Below are positions 17,109 to 26,634 of a DNA stretch of 64,000 nt, one piece after another. The stretch's first letter is position 1. Each line of letters begins with the position of its first letter. Made by a program: the position numbers and the translations under genes. Origin of the DNA: Methylobacterium pseudosasicola (GTDB lineage: Bacteria > Pseudomonadota > Alphaproteobacteria > Rhizobiales > Beijerinckiaceae); the NCBI RefSeq assembly GCF_900114535.1, contig NZ_FOTK01000014.1, positions 1-64,000 on the forward strand, given 5' to 3'. The notes beneath the pieces were generated by a model. That model had not been told where the DNA came from. It searched no databases and was given only the letters and a program-made list of their open reading frames with translations.

Positions 17109-17315
17109 TCAATAATGCGGCGGCGGCGGTTCGGGCCCTCGGGGGGCGGACCGCGCCGCCGCCTCCTCGACCTGATCCCGCAGAGCCTCGACTTGGCGGA
17201 CCAGCCGGTCGATCACCCGCCACTGCTCCGTCACGGTGCGGTTCAAGTCCTCGATGACCGAGTCCTGCTCGGTGAGGCGCATCTCCAGGCGGTCGATGCG
17301 GGTGGGCTCGTCCAT
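17109..17315 (-). CDS. slyX: SlyX-like protein
   Basis: A 68-residue coiled-coil protein. The pattern RIDRLEMRLTEQDSVIEDLN followed by Q/RVIDRLVRQVEALRDQV is the SlyX signature, and the Pro-rich tail ending PPPPHY is also typical. The molecular function of SlyX is not settled. The start at 17315 gives MDEPTRIDRL; a start at 17348 would add 11 residues. Confidence 0.8.
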   Translation of the reverse strand: MDEPTRIDRLEMRLTEQDSVIEDLNRTVTEQWRVIDRLVRQVEALRDQVEEAAARSAPRGPEPPPPHY

Positions 17316-17375
17316 GGCCGGTCTCCAATCCGGCCCGCGATAGCGCATCCGCGCCGGATTTCCGACAGGGCCGCC

Positions 17376-18524
17376 CTAGGCGGCGTGTCCGAGCTCGGCC
17401 ACCGCGACGCGATCCCGGCCCCCGTGCTTGGCGACGTAGAGCGCCGCGTCGGCCCGGCGCATCAGCGTCTCGAAATCGGCCCCGTCCCGGGCCTGCGCAA
17501 TCCCGATGCTGACGCTGACCCGCAGGGTCGGCAGCTCCGGCACCGACAGGCCGGAAAAAGTCCGGCGCAAGTCCTCGGCCCGCGCCAGAGCCTCGGCGGG
17601 GGAGACGTCGGGCAGGAGGCAGGCGAATTCCTCGCCGCCGAGCCGGCCGAGCATCGCCTCACGCGGCAGCAGGGAGCCGGCCATGGCGCAGAAACCCATC
17701 AGCACCGCGTCGCCGACGGCGTGGCCGTGGACATCGTTGACGGCCTTGAATCGGTCGAGGTCGAACAGCAGCAGGGCGGCGTCCTGATTTGTGGCGAGGG
17801 CCGCCTCCGCGGCGCTCGCGAAGGCACGCCGATTGGGAATTCCGGTGAGCGGGTCGGTCGAGGCCGCGGCGCGCTGCTCGCGCTCGGCCCGCTCCTTGAC
17901 CAAGGCCATGAAGGTGAAGGCCGAGGCGATCGAGAACATCAGGGTGACGAAGCACAGGATCGCCACCCAGGGGGATGTCAGCGGGTTCAGACCGGGCTGC
18001 GGCGGCGCCAGCAGCGTCGAGGGGATCCGCACGAGGTAGAAGAAGGCGTGCAGCCCCAGCATGGTGGCGGCCGCACCCCGCGAAGCGAGGCGTTCCCGGC
18101 GACCGCGCCAGAATTCGGCAGCCGCATCGCCGCAATAGAGGGTCGCGGCGGCCGACGCGTAGATGATCCGCGCCTCGATCGAGTCATAGAAGGCCGGCAC
18201 GAAGCAGAGAGCGCACCAGATCAGCGCACCCGCCAGAGCCAAGCCGGCCCGGGCCGGCCGCCCCTCGAACGAGCGGACGCCGCTCCAGATCAGCCCATAG
18301 GCAGCGAGCACCACCGCGTTGGCTACGCCGATCGACAGCAGGTCGGGGATCTGGCCGCGCAGGGCGAGGCCGGTAGAGCCGAACGCGCCCACGATATGCG
18401 CGGCGCCCCAGATCGCCAGGGCCCGCGAGGACGGCGCCTGCCGCCACGACAGCAGGAACAGCGTGCCGACCAGCAGGGTCGTCACGGAACTGACGATCAG
18501 CAGGGTGGCGGGATCGAGATGCAC
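17376..18524 (-). CDS. Membrane-anchored diguanylate cyclase (GGDEF)
   Basis: A 382-residue protein with about six membrane segments in residues 5-208, a short linker (ERAEREQRAAAS), and a GGDEF domain at about 222-380. The active motif GGEEF (296-300) is intact, with FDLDRFKAVND as the metal and substrate site, so it should make cyclic di-GMP. The inhibitory RxxD position reads REAM, so product inhibition is probably lost. The membrane part matches no sensor domain that I know. The next gene on this strand is slyX, 60 bases downstream. Confidence 0.88.
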   Translation of the reverse strand: MHLDPATLLIVSSVTTLLVGTLFLLSWRQAPSSRALAIWGAAHIVGAFGSTGLALRGQIPDLLSIGVANAVVLAAYGLIWSGVRSFEGRPARAGLALAGALIWCALCFVPAFYDSIEARIIYASAAATLYCGDAAAEFWRGRRERLASRGAAATMLGLHAFFYLVRIPSTLLAPPQPGLNPLTSPWVAILCFVTLMFSIASAFTFMALVKERAEREQRAAASTDPLTGIPNRRAFASAAEAALATNQDAALLLFDLDRFKAVNDVHGHAVGDAVLMGFCAMAGSLLPREAMLGRLGGEEFACLLPDVSPAEALARAEDLRRTFSGLSVPELPTLRVSVSIGIAQARDGADFETLMRRADAALYVAKHGGRDRVAVAELGHAA

Positions 18525-18591
18525 GGCCTTCTATCAGTCTCCGAGCGAGACGATAGCATGAGGTGATCCGATATTCTCCATAGCGGGAGGC

Positions 18592-18640
18592 ATGTGAGCG
18601 CGGTTTTAGAAGCATAGCGACCAAAATGGCGCGCTCACAT
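18592..18640. repeat. Inverted repeat ATGTGAGCGCG / CGCGCTCACAT
   Basis: Perfect 11-base arms (18592-18602 and 18630-18640) are separated by 27 bases. The repeat lies between the stop of the Pls-like synthetase and the start of the diguanylate cyclase, both minus strand. It could be an operator for the cyclase; the long loop and lack of a T-tract argue against a plain terminator. Confidence 0.45.
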
Positions 18641-18687
18641 TGATAACGTCAGTTTATGACGGTGTCAGGTGCGTCCGCACGGCCCCT

Positions 18688-21600
18688 TCATGCGGCCCCA
18701 CCTGCTTTGGCGGCGTGGATCACCGGCACCGCCGGCGCGCCTTCCCACTCGGTGTTGGCGGGGATCGACTCGCCCTTCATCACGATGGTCAGCGGGCGCA
18801 GCCGGGCGTAGTCGCCGACCTTAGTGTCGTACAGGACCGTCGCGAACGACCCGACCGACACGCCGCGGCCGACCACGACGCGGCCGATCTTCATGATCCG
18901 GTCCTCGTACAGGTGGGTCTGCAACGCCGAGACGCGGTTGATCGTGGCATAATCGCCGATCGACACGCAGTCGAACTCGGTGATGTCGGTGGTGAGCATG
19001 CACACGCCCTGGCCGATCTTCACGCCGAACAGGCGCAGGGCCCAGGGCAGGAACGGCGTCCCCTGCAGGTGCTCCAGCAGCACCTTGCCGGCCAGGCCCC
19101 AATAGGCCACCGCGATGGCCTCGGTGCGCATCGCCCACCACGACCACATCGGCTGCATGCCGGGCTTGTAGACGCCCATCAGCAGCCACTTCATCGTGAT
19201 GACTGCGGCGGACTGGATCAGCGCGATGCAGACGCTGGCGGTCACGAAGCTGACGGCGAGCCCCGTCCAATCCTTATCCAGGATCGCCGGGTAGAAATAC
19301 CAGTCGATCACGGTGATCGCCAGGGTGATGTAGAGCATCGGCGAGAACGAGGTCGCGAAGGCCTCGAACACGCCGCGCCGGATTTTTGGCCACAGCCCAG
19401 GCTCGTAGGTCTGGGCGTTGGAGCCGAGATCGACCTTCTGGCGGGCGGGCAGCCGGATCGGCGGCGAGCCGAACCAGGTCTCGCCGGGGCTCATCGCGTC
19501 GTTGGCGGGCGGCTTCGACTTGATGCCGATCAGCACATCGTCCGGGATGTCGGCCCCCGGCGGCACGACCGCATCGTTGCCGACGAAGACCCGCGAACCA
19601 GTCCGCGCCACTTCGAGATGCATCCAGCCACGCCGGATCTCCTCCTCGCCGAACACGACCTCGTCGGCGACGAAGTTCTTCGCGCCGACCTCGGCCAGGT
19701 CGTAGCGGCTGCCGAGATTGGTCGAGATCTCGGCGCCGTGGCCCATATGGGCGCCCATCAGCCGGTACCAGGCCCGCATGTAGACGGTGGCGAACAGCGA
19801 CGAGAGCGTCTCCAGCGTCACCTCGACGGCCAGCGCCAGCGACCACTTGCGCAGGTAGAACAGCGAGTGGACCGAGTAGGTACCCGAGCGGGTCCGCGGC
19901 AGCACGATCCAGCGGATGCCGGCGATCAGCAGCACCGTGCCGGCGGTCATCAGCATGGCGGTGGGCCAGGTGAGGATCGGCAGGTACCAGTGGTAATCGA
20001 CATCGGTGATGTCGGAGAGCGAATCCGAGATCTGGTCGAAGATGAAGAAGGCCGGGAAGATCGGCAGCAGGCCCACCGCCGGGATCGCGCCGAGCAGCGC
20101 GATATAGGCGGCCGCGAAGGCGGCGCGGCGCGACCACGGCGCGTCGGCGGCCTCCGGCAGCTCGGACGGATCGGCCATCCCGACCTTGCGGCCGGGCGAG
20201 CCGTCCCAGATCTCGGCCGGCCCGACCCGGGTACCGGACGGGATCGTGGTCAGGTCGGCGATCTCGGCCTGGGCGCCGATCACCGTGTCGTGGCTGAGCA
20301 CGCAGGAGGTGCCGACGGCCGCATCCGCGCCGATCTCGACCGCGCCGATTACCAGCTCGTTGCCGACGATCTCGGCATTGGCGATGACCAGCCGGCCGCC
20401 GAGCGACGCGCCGTCGCCGATGGTCAGCAGGTCGGGGGCCCCGATCTCGATATCGGAGATCAGCGCGTCGCGGCCGACCTTGGCGCCCATCAGCCGTAGA
20501 TAGACCGAGATCGCGGGCGAGCCCTGAAGCCACTTCACGTGGACCAGGGGCGCGAGGCGCTGCGCCAACCACCAGCGGTAGTAGTAGACGCCCCAGAGCG
20601 GGTAGCGGCCGGGCTTGGTCCTGCCGAGGATCAACCACTTGCCCGCCACCGCGATCACCGCCGTGACGCCGTTGATCGCGACGTAGACGAGCAGCAGCAC
20701 GCCGAGTTCTGCGAAGAAGCTCAGGCCGCCGCCGGTCAACAGCAGGTAGGTGACGAAGATGCCGAGCCACTGTGCGGTGGAGAGGGTGATGACGAAGGGC
20801 AGCGCGACGGCCTGGGCCAGCCCGCACAAGGCCCGGCGCAGCAAGGGCGGCGGTTCGAAGCTCAGATCGCGGACCGAGGCCTCGGCGCCCATGCCGCCGG
20901 TGCGGGCGATCAGCGCGTCGGCCATCGACCGCATCGTGCGCAGGGCGTAGACGTCCGGCAGGGTGATGCCGGCGAGCGCCGGGGCCTCGCGCACCGCCGA
21001 GACGAACCGGGCAGCGAGCAGCGAGTGGCCGCCGAGATCGGCGAAGAAATCGCCCTTCAGGGGGATCGGCTGGTTGCCGAAGACCTGCTTCGCCGCGGCG
21101 ACCAGGGCCGCCTCGGTCTCGTTGGCCGGAATCTCCTGCTCGCCGTCGGCGGAGACGACCGTGAGCGGGGCCACTTTCAGGGCCTTGCGGTCGACCTTGC
21201 CGGAGGTCAGGCGCGGCAGGGTCTCGGCCAGCTCGAAATGGCCGGGGACCATATAGGGCGGCATCTGGCCTGCGAGCGTCCGACGTAAGGCGGCGGTGTC
21301 CACCGACCGGCCGCGCTCGGGGATCAGGAAGGCAACCAGCCGGTCGACGCCGTCGTCCTGGCGCAGCACCACGGCGGCCTGGTTGATGTCCGGCACGCTG
21401 CGGATCCGCGACTCGATCTCGCCGAGCTCGACGCGAAAACCGCGGATCTTCACCTGATCGTCGATGCGGCCGTGGAACACGATCCGCCCGGCAGCATCCA
21501 GCGAGACCGCATCGCCCGAGCGGTAGAGGATCGGGTCGGTCCCGTCCGAGGCGAACGGGTTGGCGATGAACTTTTCGGCGGTCAGCTCGGGCCGCGCCAG

Positions 21601-22776
21601 GTAGCCCCGGGCCACGCCGGGACCGCCGATCAGCAATTCGCCCTGCTGGTCGCGGCCGAGCAGGCTCAGATCCTCCCCGGCCACGTAGACGGAGTAGTTC
21701 GGGATCGGGCCGCCGATGGTGACGGGCTCGCCGGGCCGCATCTCGGCTGCGGTGGCAACCACCGTCGCCTCTGTCGGCCCATACGTGTTGAACAGCTGTC
21801 GCGATGGGGTCGCCCACCTCCCGACCAGCGGCTCGGGCAGGGCCTCGCCGCCGAGCAGGACCAGGCGCACGGTCGGCAGGTCGCCGGAGATCATCGCCAG
21901 CAGGGTCGGCACGGTGTCGAGCACCGTGATCCGCTCCGCCTCAAGGATGCCCGGCAGGGACTCGACGTCGCCCATCATGGCCGGGCTCGCCACGAACAGC
22001 GTCGCGCCAACGAGATACGGGACCCAGATCTCCTCCATCGACAGGTCGAAGGCGACCGAGGCGCCCTGGAACACGATGTCGTCGGCGCGCATGCCGTAGA
22101 GTGCGTTCCCCGAGCGGAGGAAGTGGCAGATATTGGCGTGACTGATGACGATGCCCTTGGGCACGCCGGTCGAGCCGGAGGTGTAGATCAGGTAGGCGGG
22201 ATGGTCCGGTGTCAGGCCGGCGGCGCGGGGATCCGGCACCGGCGCATCCTGGGGCGTCGCGGCGTCGAGATCCGCCAGGGTCAAAGCCGGCGCCCCATCG
22301 GGCGCGGCGGCGGCGAGCGCCGGCGAGACCAGCAGCGCCTTGGCCGCGGCATCGGTCAGGCAGACCCCGACCCGGTCGGCTGGCGCCTCGGCGTCGAAGG
22401 GCAACCAGGCGGCGCCCGACAGGGTGATGCCGATCTGGGCCACCAAGAGGTCCGGACCGCGGGCCATCCAAAGCCCGACGACGTCCCCGGGGCCGATGCC
22501 GCGATGCGCCAACCCGGCGGCGATCCGCCCGGCCCGGGCGGCGACCTCGTCGTAAGTCAGGTGCGGATGGGCGCCCGCCGCGATCACGCGGGCGCCGTCG
22601 ATCAGGCAGGGATGGTCGAGCCGGCTACGCGCCGAGGCGAGAAAGATCTCGGCCAGCACCTCGTCGCGGATCAGGTCGGGGCGGTGCGCGCCGCGCAGCA
22701 CGGCCGCCCCATCCGCCGGGCGCTCGCGCGCCTCGGCAGCCGGTCCGGACCGGGTCTTCTCGGCGAGGTCGCTCAT
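18688..22776 (-). CDS. Pls/PosA-type single-module peptide synthetase (cationic homopolymer candidate)
   Basis: A 1362-residue membrane protein. Residues about 36-535 are an adenylation domain (YTSGSTGVPKG at 198-208, FDLSMEEIW, NTYGPTE, YRSGD, GKVDRKAL). Residues 552-620 are a carrier domain with Ser585 in LGGHSLLAAR. The remaining 740 residues alternate membrane helices with three hexapeptide-repeat-like soluble blocks, as in epsilon-poly-lysine and delta-poly-ornithine synthetases (terminal domain TIGR02353). There is no thioesterase or condensation domain of the usual type. By-eye pocket residues are D244 L245 E248 D287 L307 G309 T331 V339 V340 and K527; acidic residues at the second and third pocket sites suit a basic side chain. 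The start at 22776 was chosen because upstream codons look non-coding. Confidence 0.85.
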   Translation of the reverse strand: MSDLAEKTRSGPAAEARERPADGAAVLRGAHRPDLIRDEVLAEIFLASARSRLDHPCLIDGARVIAAGAHPHLTYDEVAARAGRIAAGLAHRGIGPGDVVGLWMARGPDLLVAQIGITLSGAAWLPFDAEAPADRVGVCLTDAAAKALLVSPALAAAAPDGAPALTLADLDAATPQDAPVPDPRAAGLTPDHPAYLIYTSGSTGVPKGIVISHANICHFLRSGNALYGMRADDIVFQGASVAFDLSMEEIWVPYLVGATLFVASPAMMGDVESLPGILEAERITVLDTVPTLLAMISGDLPTVRLVLLGGEALPEPLVGRWATPSRQLFNTYGPTEATVVATAAEMRPGEPVTIGGPIPNYSVYVAGEDLSLLGRDQQGELLIGGPGVARGYLARPELTAEKFIANPFASDGTDPILYRSGDAVSLDAAGRIVFHGRIDDQVKIRGFRVELGEIESRIRSVPDINQAAVVLRQDDGVDRLVAFLIPERGRSVDTAALRRTLAGQMPPYMVPGHFELAETLPRLTSGKVDRKALKVAPLTVVSADGEQEIPANETEAALVAAAKQVFGNQPIPLKGDFFADLGGHSLLAARFVSAVREAPALAGITLPDVYALRTMRSMADALIARTGGMGAEASVRDLSFEPPPLLRRALCGLAQAVALPFVITLSTAQWLGIFVTYLLLTGGGLSFFAELGVLLLVYVAINGVTAVIAVAGKWLILGRTKPGRYPLWGVYYYRWWLAQRLAPLVHVKWLQGSPAISVYLRLMGAKVGRDALISDIEIGAPDLLTIGDGASLGGRLVIANAEIVGNELVIGAVEIGADAAVGTSCVLSHDTVIGAQAEIADLTTIPSGTRVGPAEIWDGSPGRKVGMADPSELPEAADAPWSRRAAFAAAYIALLGAIPAVGLLPIFPAFFIFDQISDSLSDITDVDYHWYLPILTWPTAMLMTAGTVLLIAGIRWIVLPRTRSGTYSVHSLFYLRKWSLALAVEVTLETLSSLFATVYMRAWYRLMGAHMGHGAEISTNLGSRYDLAEVGAKNFVADEVVFGEEEIRRGWMHLEVARTGSRVFVGNDAVVPPGADIPDDVLIGIKSKPPANDAMSPGETWFGSPPIRLPARQKVDLGSNAQTYEPGLWPKIRRGVFEAFATSFSPMLYITLAITVIDWYFYPAILDKDWTGLAVSFVTASVCIALIQSAAVITMKWLLMGVYKPGMQPMWSWWAMRTEAIAVAYWGLAGKVLLEHLQGTPFLPWALRLFGVKIGQGVCMLTTDITEFDCVSIGDYATINRVSALQTHLYEDRIMKIGRVVVGRGVSVGSFATVLYDTKVGDYARLRPLTIVMKGESIPANTEWEGAPAVPVIHAAKAGGAA

Positions 22777-22906
22777 CCGCTGCTCCGCTAACCGACCGAA
22801 CAGGGCGGCGCATACCGTGGCGACCGCCCTATAGCCAGCCGATCGTGCCGTTATCGAGGCGGCTTTGCACTGTGCCGGCGCACGTGCCGCCGCAGGGGAG
22901 GCCAGA

Positions 22907-23494
22907 TCAAGCCCAGCGCCAGCCGCCGGGCTCCAGGACCAGCACCTCGCCCTGGCGGATTCCGAGGCGGGGCGCCGCGTAGATGTCGAGATGGCCGAGC
23001 GCCACCAGGGCCGCCCGGGCGACGCCACCATGGGCGACGACGACCGCATCCCCCTTCAAATCGGCCAGCACCGGGCCGACCCGCTCGACTAAGGTGGCGT
23101 AGCTCTCGCCGCCGAGGCCGGGCGGGCGGTGGTTCCAGCGCTCGCGGTCCCGGGCCGCGGCGCCCCCCGGGTCGCGGCGGCGGATCTCGGCCCAGGTCGA
23201 GCCCTCCCAGGTGCCGAAGCCGATCTCCCGGAGCCGCGGATCGGTGCGGTACGCCCCCGGCGGCAGGCCGAGCGTCGCCCGCAGGATCTCCATGGTGCGC
23301 CGGGTGCGCTTGAGGGGGCTCGCTAGAAACGCGGCTTCCGCGATACCCGGCCCCGCCAGCGCAGCCAGGCGCTCGGCCACGGCGGCAGCCTGCGCCTCCC
23401 CATTGGGGTTGAGATCGATGTCGCGGCTGCCCTGCAGGCGGCCCTCGGCATTCCAGGCGGTCTGGCCGTGGCGGATGAAGTAGATCGTGGCCAA
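22907..23494 (-). CDS. Histidine phosphatase family protein, TTG start
   Basis: A 195-residue phosphatase of the phosphoglycerate-mutase fold. ATIYFIRHGQTAWN contains the phospho-accepting His9 of the RHG motif; SPLKRTRRTMEIL and VVVAHGGVARA supply the other pocket residues (the second His is in AHGG). The substrate is not predictable from sequence. The best start is TTG at 23494, which gives the normal N-terminus; another TTG at 23503 adds three codons. It is divergent from the PPK2 gene. Confidence 0.82.
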   Translation of the reverse strand: MATIYFIRHGQTAWNAEGRLQGSRDIDLNPNGEAQAAAVAERLAALAGPGIAEAAFLASPLKRTRRTMEILRATLGLPPGAYRTDPRLREIGFGTWEGSTWAEIRRRDPGGAAARDRERWNHRPPGLGGESYATLVERVGPVLADLKGDAVVVAHGGVARAALVALGHLDIYAAPRLGIRQGEVLVLEPGGWRWA

Positions 23495-23591
23495 CCGTAT
23501 CAAGTCCCGTCACTGTGCAGGCGCCCGGAACAGCCGGGCTTGCCAACCGTTCTGGGCGTTTGTCGGCGATGCCCCTGAGCAGGTCCTGCCC

Positions 23592-24584
23592 ATGTCCAAG
23601 AAGCACGGCAAGCATCTTCCCGGCCAGTCGAACGATGACGGCGTGACAGACGGCCCCGATCGGCACGCGGCCGCCCGGGCCGGACTGCCCTCGACCGCCC
23701 GTTGGGCCGGTGCGGCCGACGCGATCGCCGGCACGGTCCCGGCGGCCCTGGGCGCCCACCGGCAGGTGCCGATCCTCGCCGCTCCGGGGATCGTCGCGGT
23801 GGAGCCGGAAACGCGGATCGACCTCGCGGACGTCGATGCCGACGCCGATGGCGGCCTCGACAAGGCCTGGGCGAAGGAGGCCCTGGCCCAGGAGCGCGAC
23901 CGCATCAGCACGTTGCAGGAACGGCTCTACGCCGAGCGCGCCCGCAGCCTGCTGCTGGTCTTCCAGGCGATCGATACCGGCGGCAAGGACGGGACGATTC
24001 GTGCCGTGCTCAAGGGCGTGAACCCGCAGGGGTGCACGGTGACCTCGTTCAAGGTGCCGTCGAGCGACGAGCTCGACCACGATTTCCTGTGGCGCTACCA
24101 CGCCCGAACGCCGGGACGCGGCATGATCGGGGTGTTCAACCGCAGCCATTACGAGGACGTCCTCGTGGTGCGGGTGAAGGGTCTCGTGCCGGACGCGGTC
24201 TGGCAGGGCCGATACCGGCTGATCAATGATTTCGAGCGGCTGCTCACGCAATCCGGCACGGTGGTGATCAAGTTCTTCCTGCACATCTCCAAGGACGAGC
24301 AGAAGACGCGGCTGGAGGCCCGGATCGCCGACCCGGAGAAGCACTGGAAGTTCGACCCGGCCGACCTCGTCGAGCGGAAATCCTGGGATGCCTACCAGCG
24401 GGCCTTCGCGGACGCGCTCTCGCAATGCTCGACGCCGCACGCCCCGTGGCTGGTGGTGCCGGCCAATCACAAGTGGTTCCGCAACTACGTGATTGCGCGC
24501 ACGATCGCCGATACGCTGGAGGCGATGGACCCGCGATTCCCGAAGGCCGCCAAGGGCATCGCTGATTTGAAGGTCCCGGCCTGA
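23592..24584 (+). CDS. ppk2: Polyphosphate kinase 2 family, probably class III
   Basis: A 330-residue phosphotransferase that uses polyphosphate to phosphorylate nucleotides. The Walker A-like loop is FQAIDTGGKDGTIRAVLKG, the acidic-Arg motif is GVFNRSHYEDVLVVRV, and the lid region contains KFFLHISKDEQKTRLEAR. FNRSHYEDVLVVRV is typical of class III enzymes, which can act on both AMP and ADP. About 60 residues before the core are low-complexity. The start at 23592 gives MSKKHGKHL; upstream frame to 23487 looks non-coding. The ATPase gene follows after 16 bases. Confidence 0.88.
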   Translation: MSKKHGKHLPGQSNDDGVTDGPDRHAAARAGLPSTARWAGAADAIAGTVPAALGAHRQVPILAAPGIVAVEPETRIDLADVDADADGGLDKAWAKEALAQERDRISTLQERLYAERARSLLLVFQAIDTGGKDGTIRAVLKGVNPQGCTVTSFKVPSSDELDHDFLWRYHARTPGRGMIGVFNRSHYEDVLVVRVKGLVPDAVWQGRYRLINDFERLLTQSGTVVIKFFLHISKDEQKTRLEARIADPEKHWKFDPADLVERKSWDAYQRAFADALSQCSTPHAPWLVVPANHKWFRNYVIARTIADTLEAMDPRFPKAAKGIADLKVPA

Positions 24585-24600
24585 TCCAGGGGGGTGCCGC

Positions 24601-25761
24601 ATGCTGGTGGTACGGGAGATCGCGGTCTCGGGCTACCGCTCGCTCCGGCGGATCAGCGTCCCGGTGGACGACCTCTCGGTGTTCGTGGGCGGCAACGGCA
24701 CCGGTAAGACCAACCTCTATCGCGGACTCGAATTGCTGCAGGCCGCGGCCCTGGGCACGCTCACCCGCGATCTCGCCGCTGAGGGCGGCATGGATTCGGC
24801 GCTCTGGGCCGGGCGCCGGCGGCACGGCGAGGCGGCCCGGATCCGCCTGTCCGCCACCCTGCATGATGACGGGACCGGGCAGGCCTTCACCTACGCGGTC
24901 GAGGTCGGGCTGGTGCAACAGGCCGGCGGCGACACCTACGGAGCCGCCTTCCGCAAGGAACCGCAGGTGAAGGCCGAGCGACTGAGCGTCCGGACCGGAG
25001 GCCGCACGGCGGTGATCCTCGATCGCGACGGACGGAGCGGCTTCGCCCGCGACGAGGACGGGCGCAAGCGGCCGTTGGGCCTCGACCTGCTGCCCACCGA
25101 GACGGCGCTCGGCACCTTCCTGGATGCCACGCGCCACCCAGAGATAGCCCTGGCCCGGCTCGCCATGACGGGTTGGCGCTTCCACCACGATTTCCGCACC
25201 GATGCCGAGTCGCCGCTCCGCCGTCCGTGCCTGGCGGTGACGACGCCAACCCTCGCCTCGGACGGGTCCGATCTCGCCACCGTCTTCGCCACCCTGGCCC
25301 ATATCCGGCAAGACATGGGCGATCTCGACGCGGCGCTGGACGGCGCCTTCCCGGGCGCCCAGCTCGTGGTGCCGGAGCCGGGGCGCGAGGCGAGCTTCGG
25401 GGTCACCTTTCCGGACTTCCCGGGCCGCACCTTCGCGGCCCCGGAGCTGTCGGACGGGACGCTGCGCTACCTCGCCCTCACCGGGGCGCTGCTGGCTTAC
25501 AGATTGCCCCCCTTCATCGCCCTGAACGAGCCGGAATCGAGCCTGCACCCGGATCTGATGGAGCCGCTCGCCCGCATGATCGCCCGGGCCGCCGAGCGCA
25601 CCCAGATCTGGCTGGTGACGCATTCCGAACGGCTGGCGGACGGGATCGCGGCCCATGGCGGCGCGCGCCCGCGCACCGTGATCAAGCGCGACGGCGAGAC
25701 CTGGATCGACGGACTAAAGCTCTCGGGCGAATTCGCCGACGCGGAGGACGAGGATTCCTAA
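24601..25761 (+). CDS. RecF/SMC-like AAA ATPase (COG4637 type)
   Basis: A 386-residue predicted ATPase. The N-terminus EIAVSGYRSLRRISVPV leads into Walker A GGNGTGKT (30-37); a Walker B-like IALNEPESSLHPDLM lies near residue 305, with LSDGTLRYLALTGALLA as the signature segment and a conserved THSERLAD switch. This is the RecF-like family of standalone ATPases often found in housekeeping contexts or as parts of defence genes. No partner nuclease is adjacent, so defence is not supported. It is probably cotranscribed with ppk2. Confidence 0.78.
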   Translation: MLVVREIAVSGYRSLRRISVPVDDLSVFVGGNGTGKTNLYRGLELLQAAALGTLTRDLAAEGGMDSALWAGRRRHGEAARIRLSATLHDDGTGQAFTYAVEVGLVQQAGGDTYGAAFRKEPQVKAERLSVRTGGRTAVILDRDGRSGFARDEDGRKRPLGLDLLPTETALGTFLDATRHPEIALARLAMTGWRFHHDFRTDAESPLRRPCLAVTTPTLASDGSDLATVFATLAHIRQDMGDLDAALDGAFPGAQLVVPEPGREASFGVTFPDFPGRTFAAPELSDGTLRYLALTGALLAYRLPPFIALNEPESSLHPDLMEPLARMIARAAERTQIWLVTHSERLADGIAAHGGARPRTVIKRDGETWIDGLKLSGEFADAEDEDS

Positions 25762-25809
25762 AGCATCGTCCAGTCCCGAAAGCCGGCCGCCGCCTCTCGG
25801 GACGATGCT
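25762..25809. terminator. Bidirectional hairpin between convergent genes
   Basis: AGCATCGTCC (25762-25771) pairs with GGACGATGCT (25800-25809). It fills the whole gap between the ATPase stop and the fabI stop, which converge here, so a shared terminator is the likely role. The motif also looks like a dispersed repeat. Confidence 0.65.
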
Positions 25810-26634
25810 CTAATCCTTGTCGAGGGTCAGGTCCGGCGCCTCGGGGTTCTTCATGCCGACGACGTGGTAGCCGGCATCCACATGCAGGATCTCGCCGGTC
25901 ATGCCGGCCGACATGTCGGAGACCAGATAGGCGGCGGTCTCGCCGACCTCGCCGATGGTCACCGTCCGGCGCAGCGGCGCGTTGTACTCGTTCCACTTCA
26001 GGATGTAGCGGAAGTCGCCGATGCCCGAGGCCGCCAGGGTCTTGATCGGGCCGGCCGAGATCGCGTTGACGCGGATGTTCTTCGGCCCAAGATCGGCCGC
26101 GAGGTAGCGCACCGAGGCTTCGAGCGCCGCCTTGGCCACGCCCATGACGTTGTAATGCGGCATCCACTTCTCGGCGCCGTAATAGGTCAGGGTCAGCAGG
26201 GAGCCGCCCGGGCGCATGATCTTCTCGGCGCGCTGGGCTACGGCCGTGAACGAGTAGCACGAGACCAGAAGCGACTTGGTGAAGTTCTCCTCCGAGGTCT
26301 CAAGGTAGCGGCCGGTCAGCTCGTCCTTGTCCGAGAAGGCGATGCAGTGGACCACGAAATCGATGCCCTCGGGGAAGATGCGCGCGGCCTCCTCGAACAC
26401 GGCGTCGATCGTGGCCGCCTCGGTGACGTCGCAATGCCCGATGACGTGGGCGTCGAGCTCCTTGGCCAGGGGCTCGACCCGCTTGCGCAGGGCGTCGCCC
26501 TGGTAGGTGAAGGCGAGTTCGGCCCCGTGCGCGCGGGCGCTGCGGGCGATGCCCCAGGCGATCGAGCGGTTGTTGGCGACACCGAGCACGAGGCCCCGCT
26601 TGCCCGCCAGAATGCCCTGCCCGTGTTCCGCCAT
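25810..26634 (-). CDS. fabI: Enoyl-ACP reductase (NADH), FabI
   Basis: A 274-residue short-chain dehydrogenase-fold enzyme completing each fatty-acid elongation cycle. GVANNRSIAWGIA is the FabI NADH loop; the catalytic pair is Tyr161 and Lys168 (HYNVMGVAK), with Tyr151 in TYYGAEKWMP; the flexible substrate loop is SAGPIKTLAASGIGDF. Length is normal. The start at 26634 has AGGA upstream at 6 bases; a longer frame to 26715 crosses a leader. The dnaJ-like gene on the same strand lies 129 bases upstream. Confidence 0.95.
   Translation of the reverse strand: MAEHGQGILAGKRGLVLGVANNRSIAWGIARSARAHGAELAFTYQGDALRKRVEPLAKELDAHVIGHCDVTEAATIDAVFEEAARIFPEGIDFVVHCIAFSDKDELTGRYLETSEENFTKSLLVSCYSFTAVAQRAEKIMRPGGSLLTLTYYGAEKWMPHYNVMGVAKAALEASVRYLAADLGPKNIRVNAISAGPIKTLAASGIGDFRYILKWNEYNAPLRRTVTIGEVGETAAYLVSDMSAGMTGEILHVDAGYHVVGMKNPEAPDLTLDKD

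Noticed and set aside
19274..21817. Minus-strand frame of 847 codons inside the synthetase gene
   Set aside because: It is an alternative frame of the same strand with Arg/Pro-rich sequence and no motif; GC-rich third positions keep it open by chance.
24601..25761. RecF-like ATPase as part of a phage-defence system
   Set aside because: No nuclease, TOPRIM or toxin partner is adjacent; neighbours are PPK2 and FabI.
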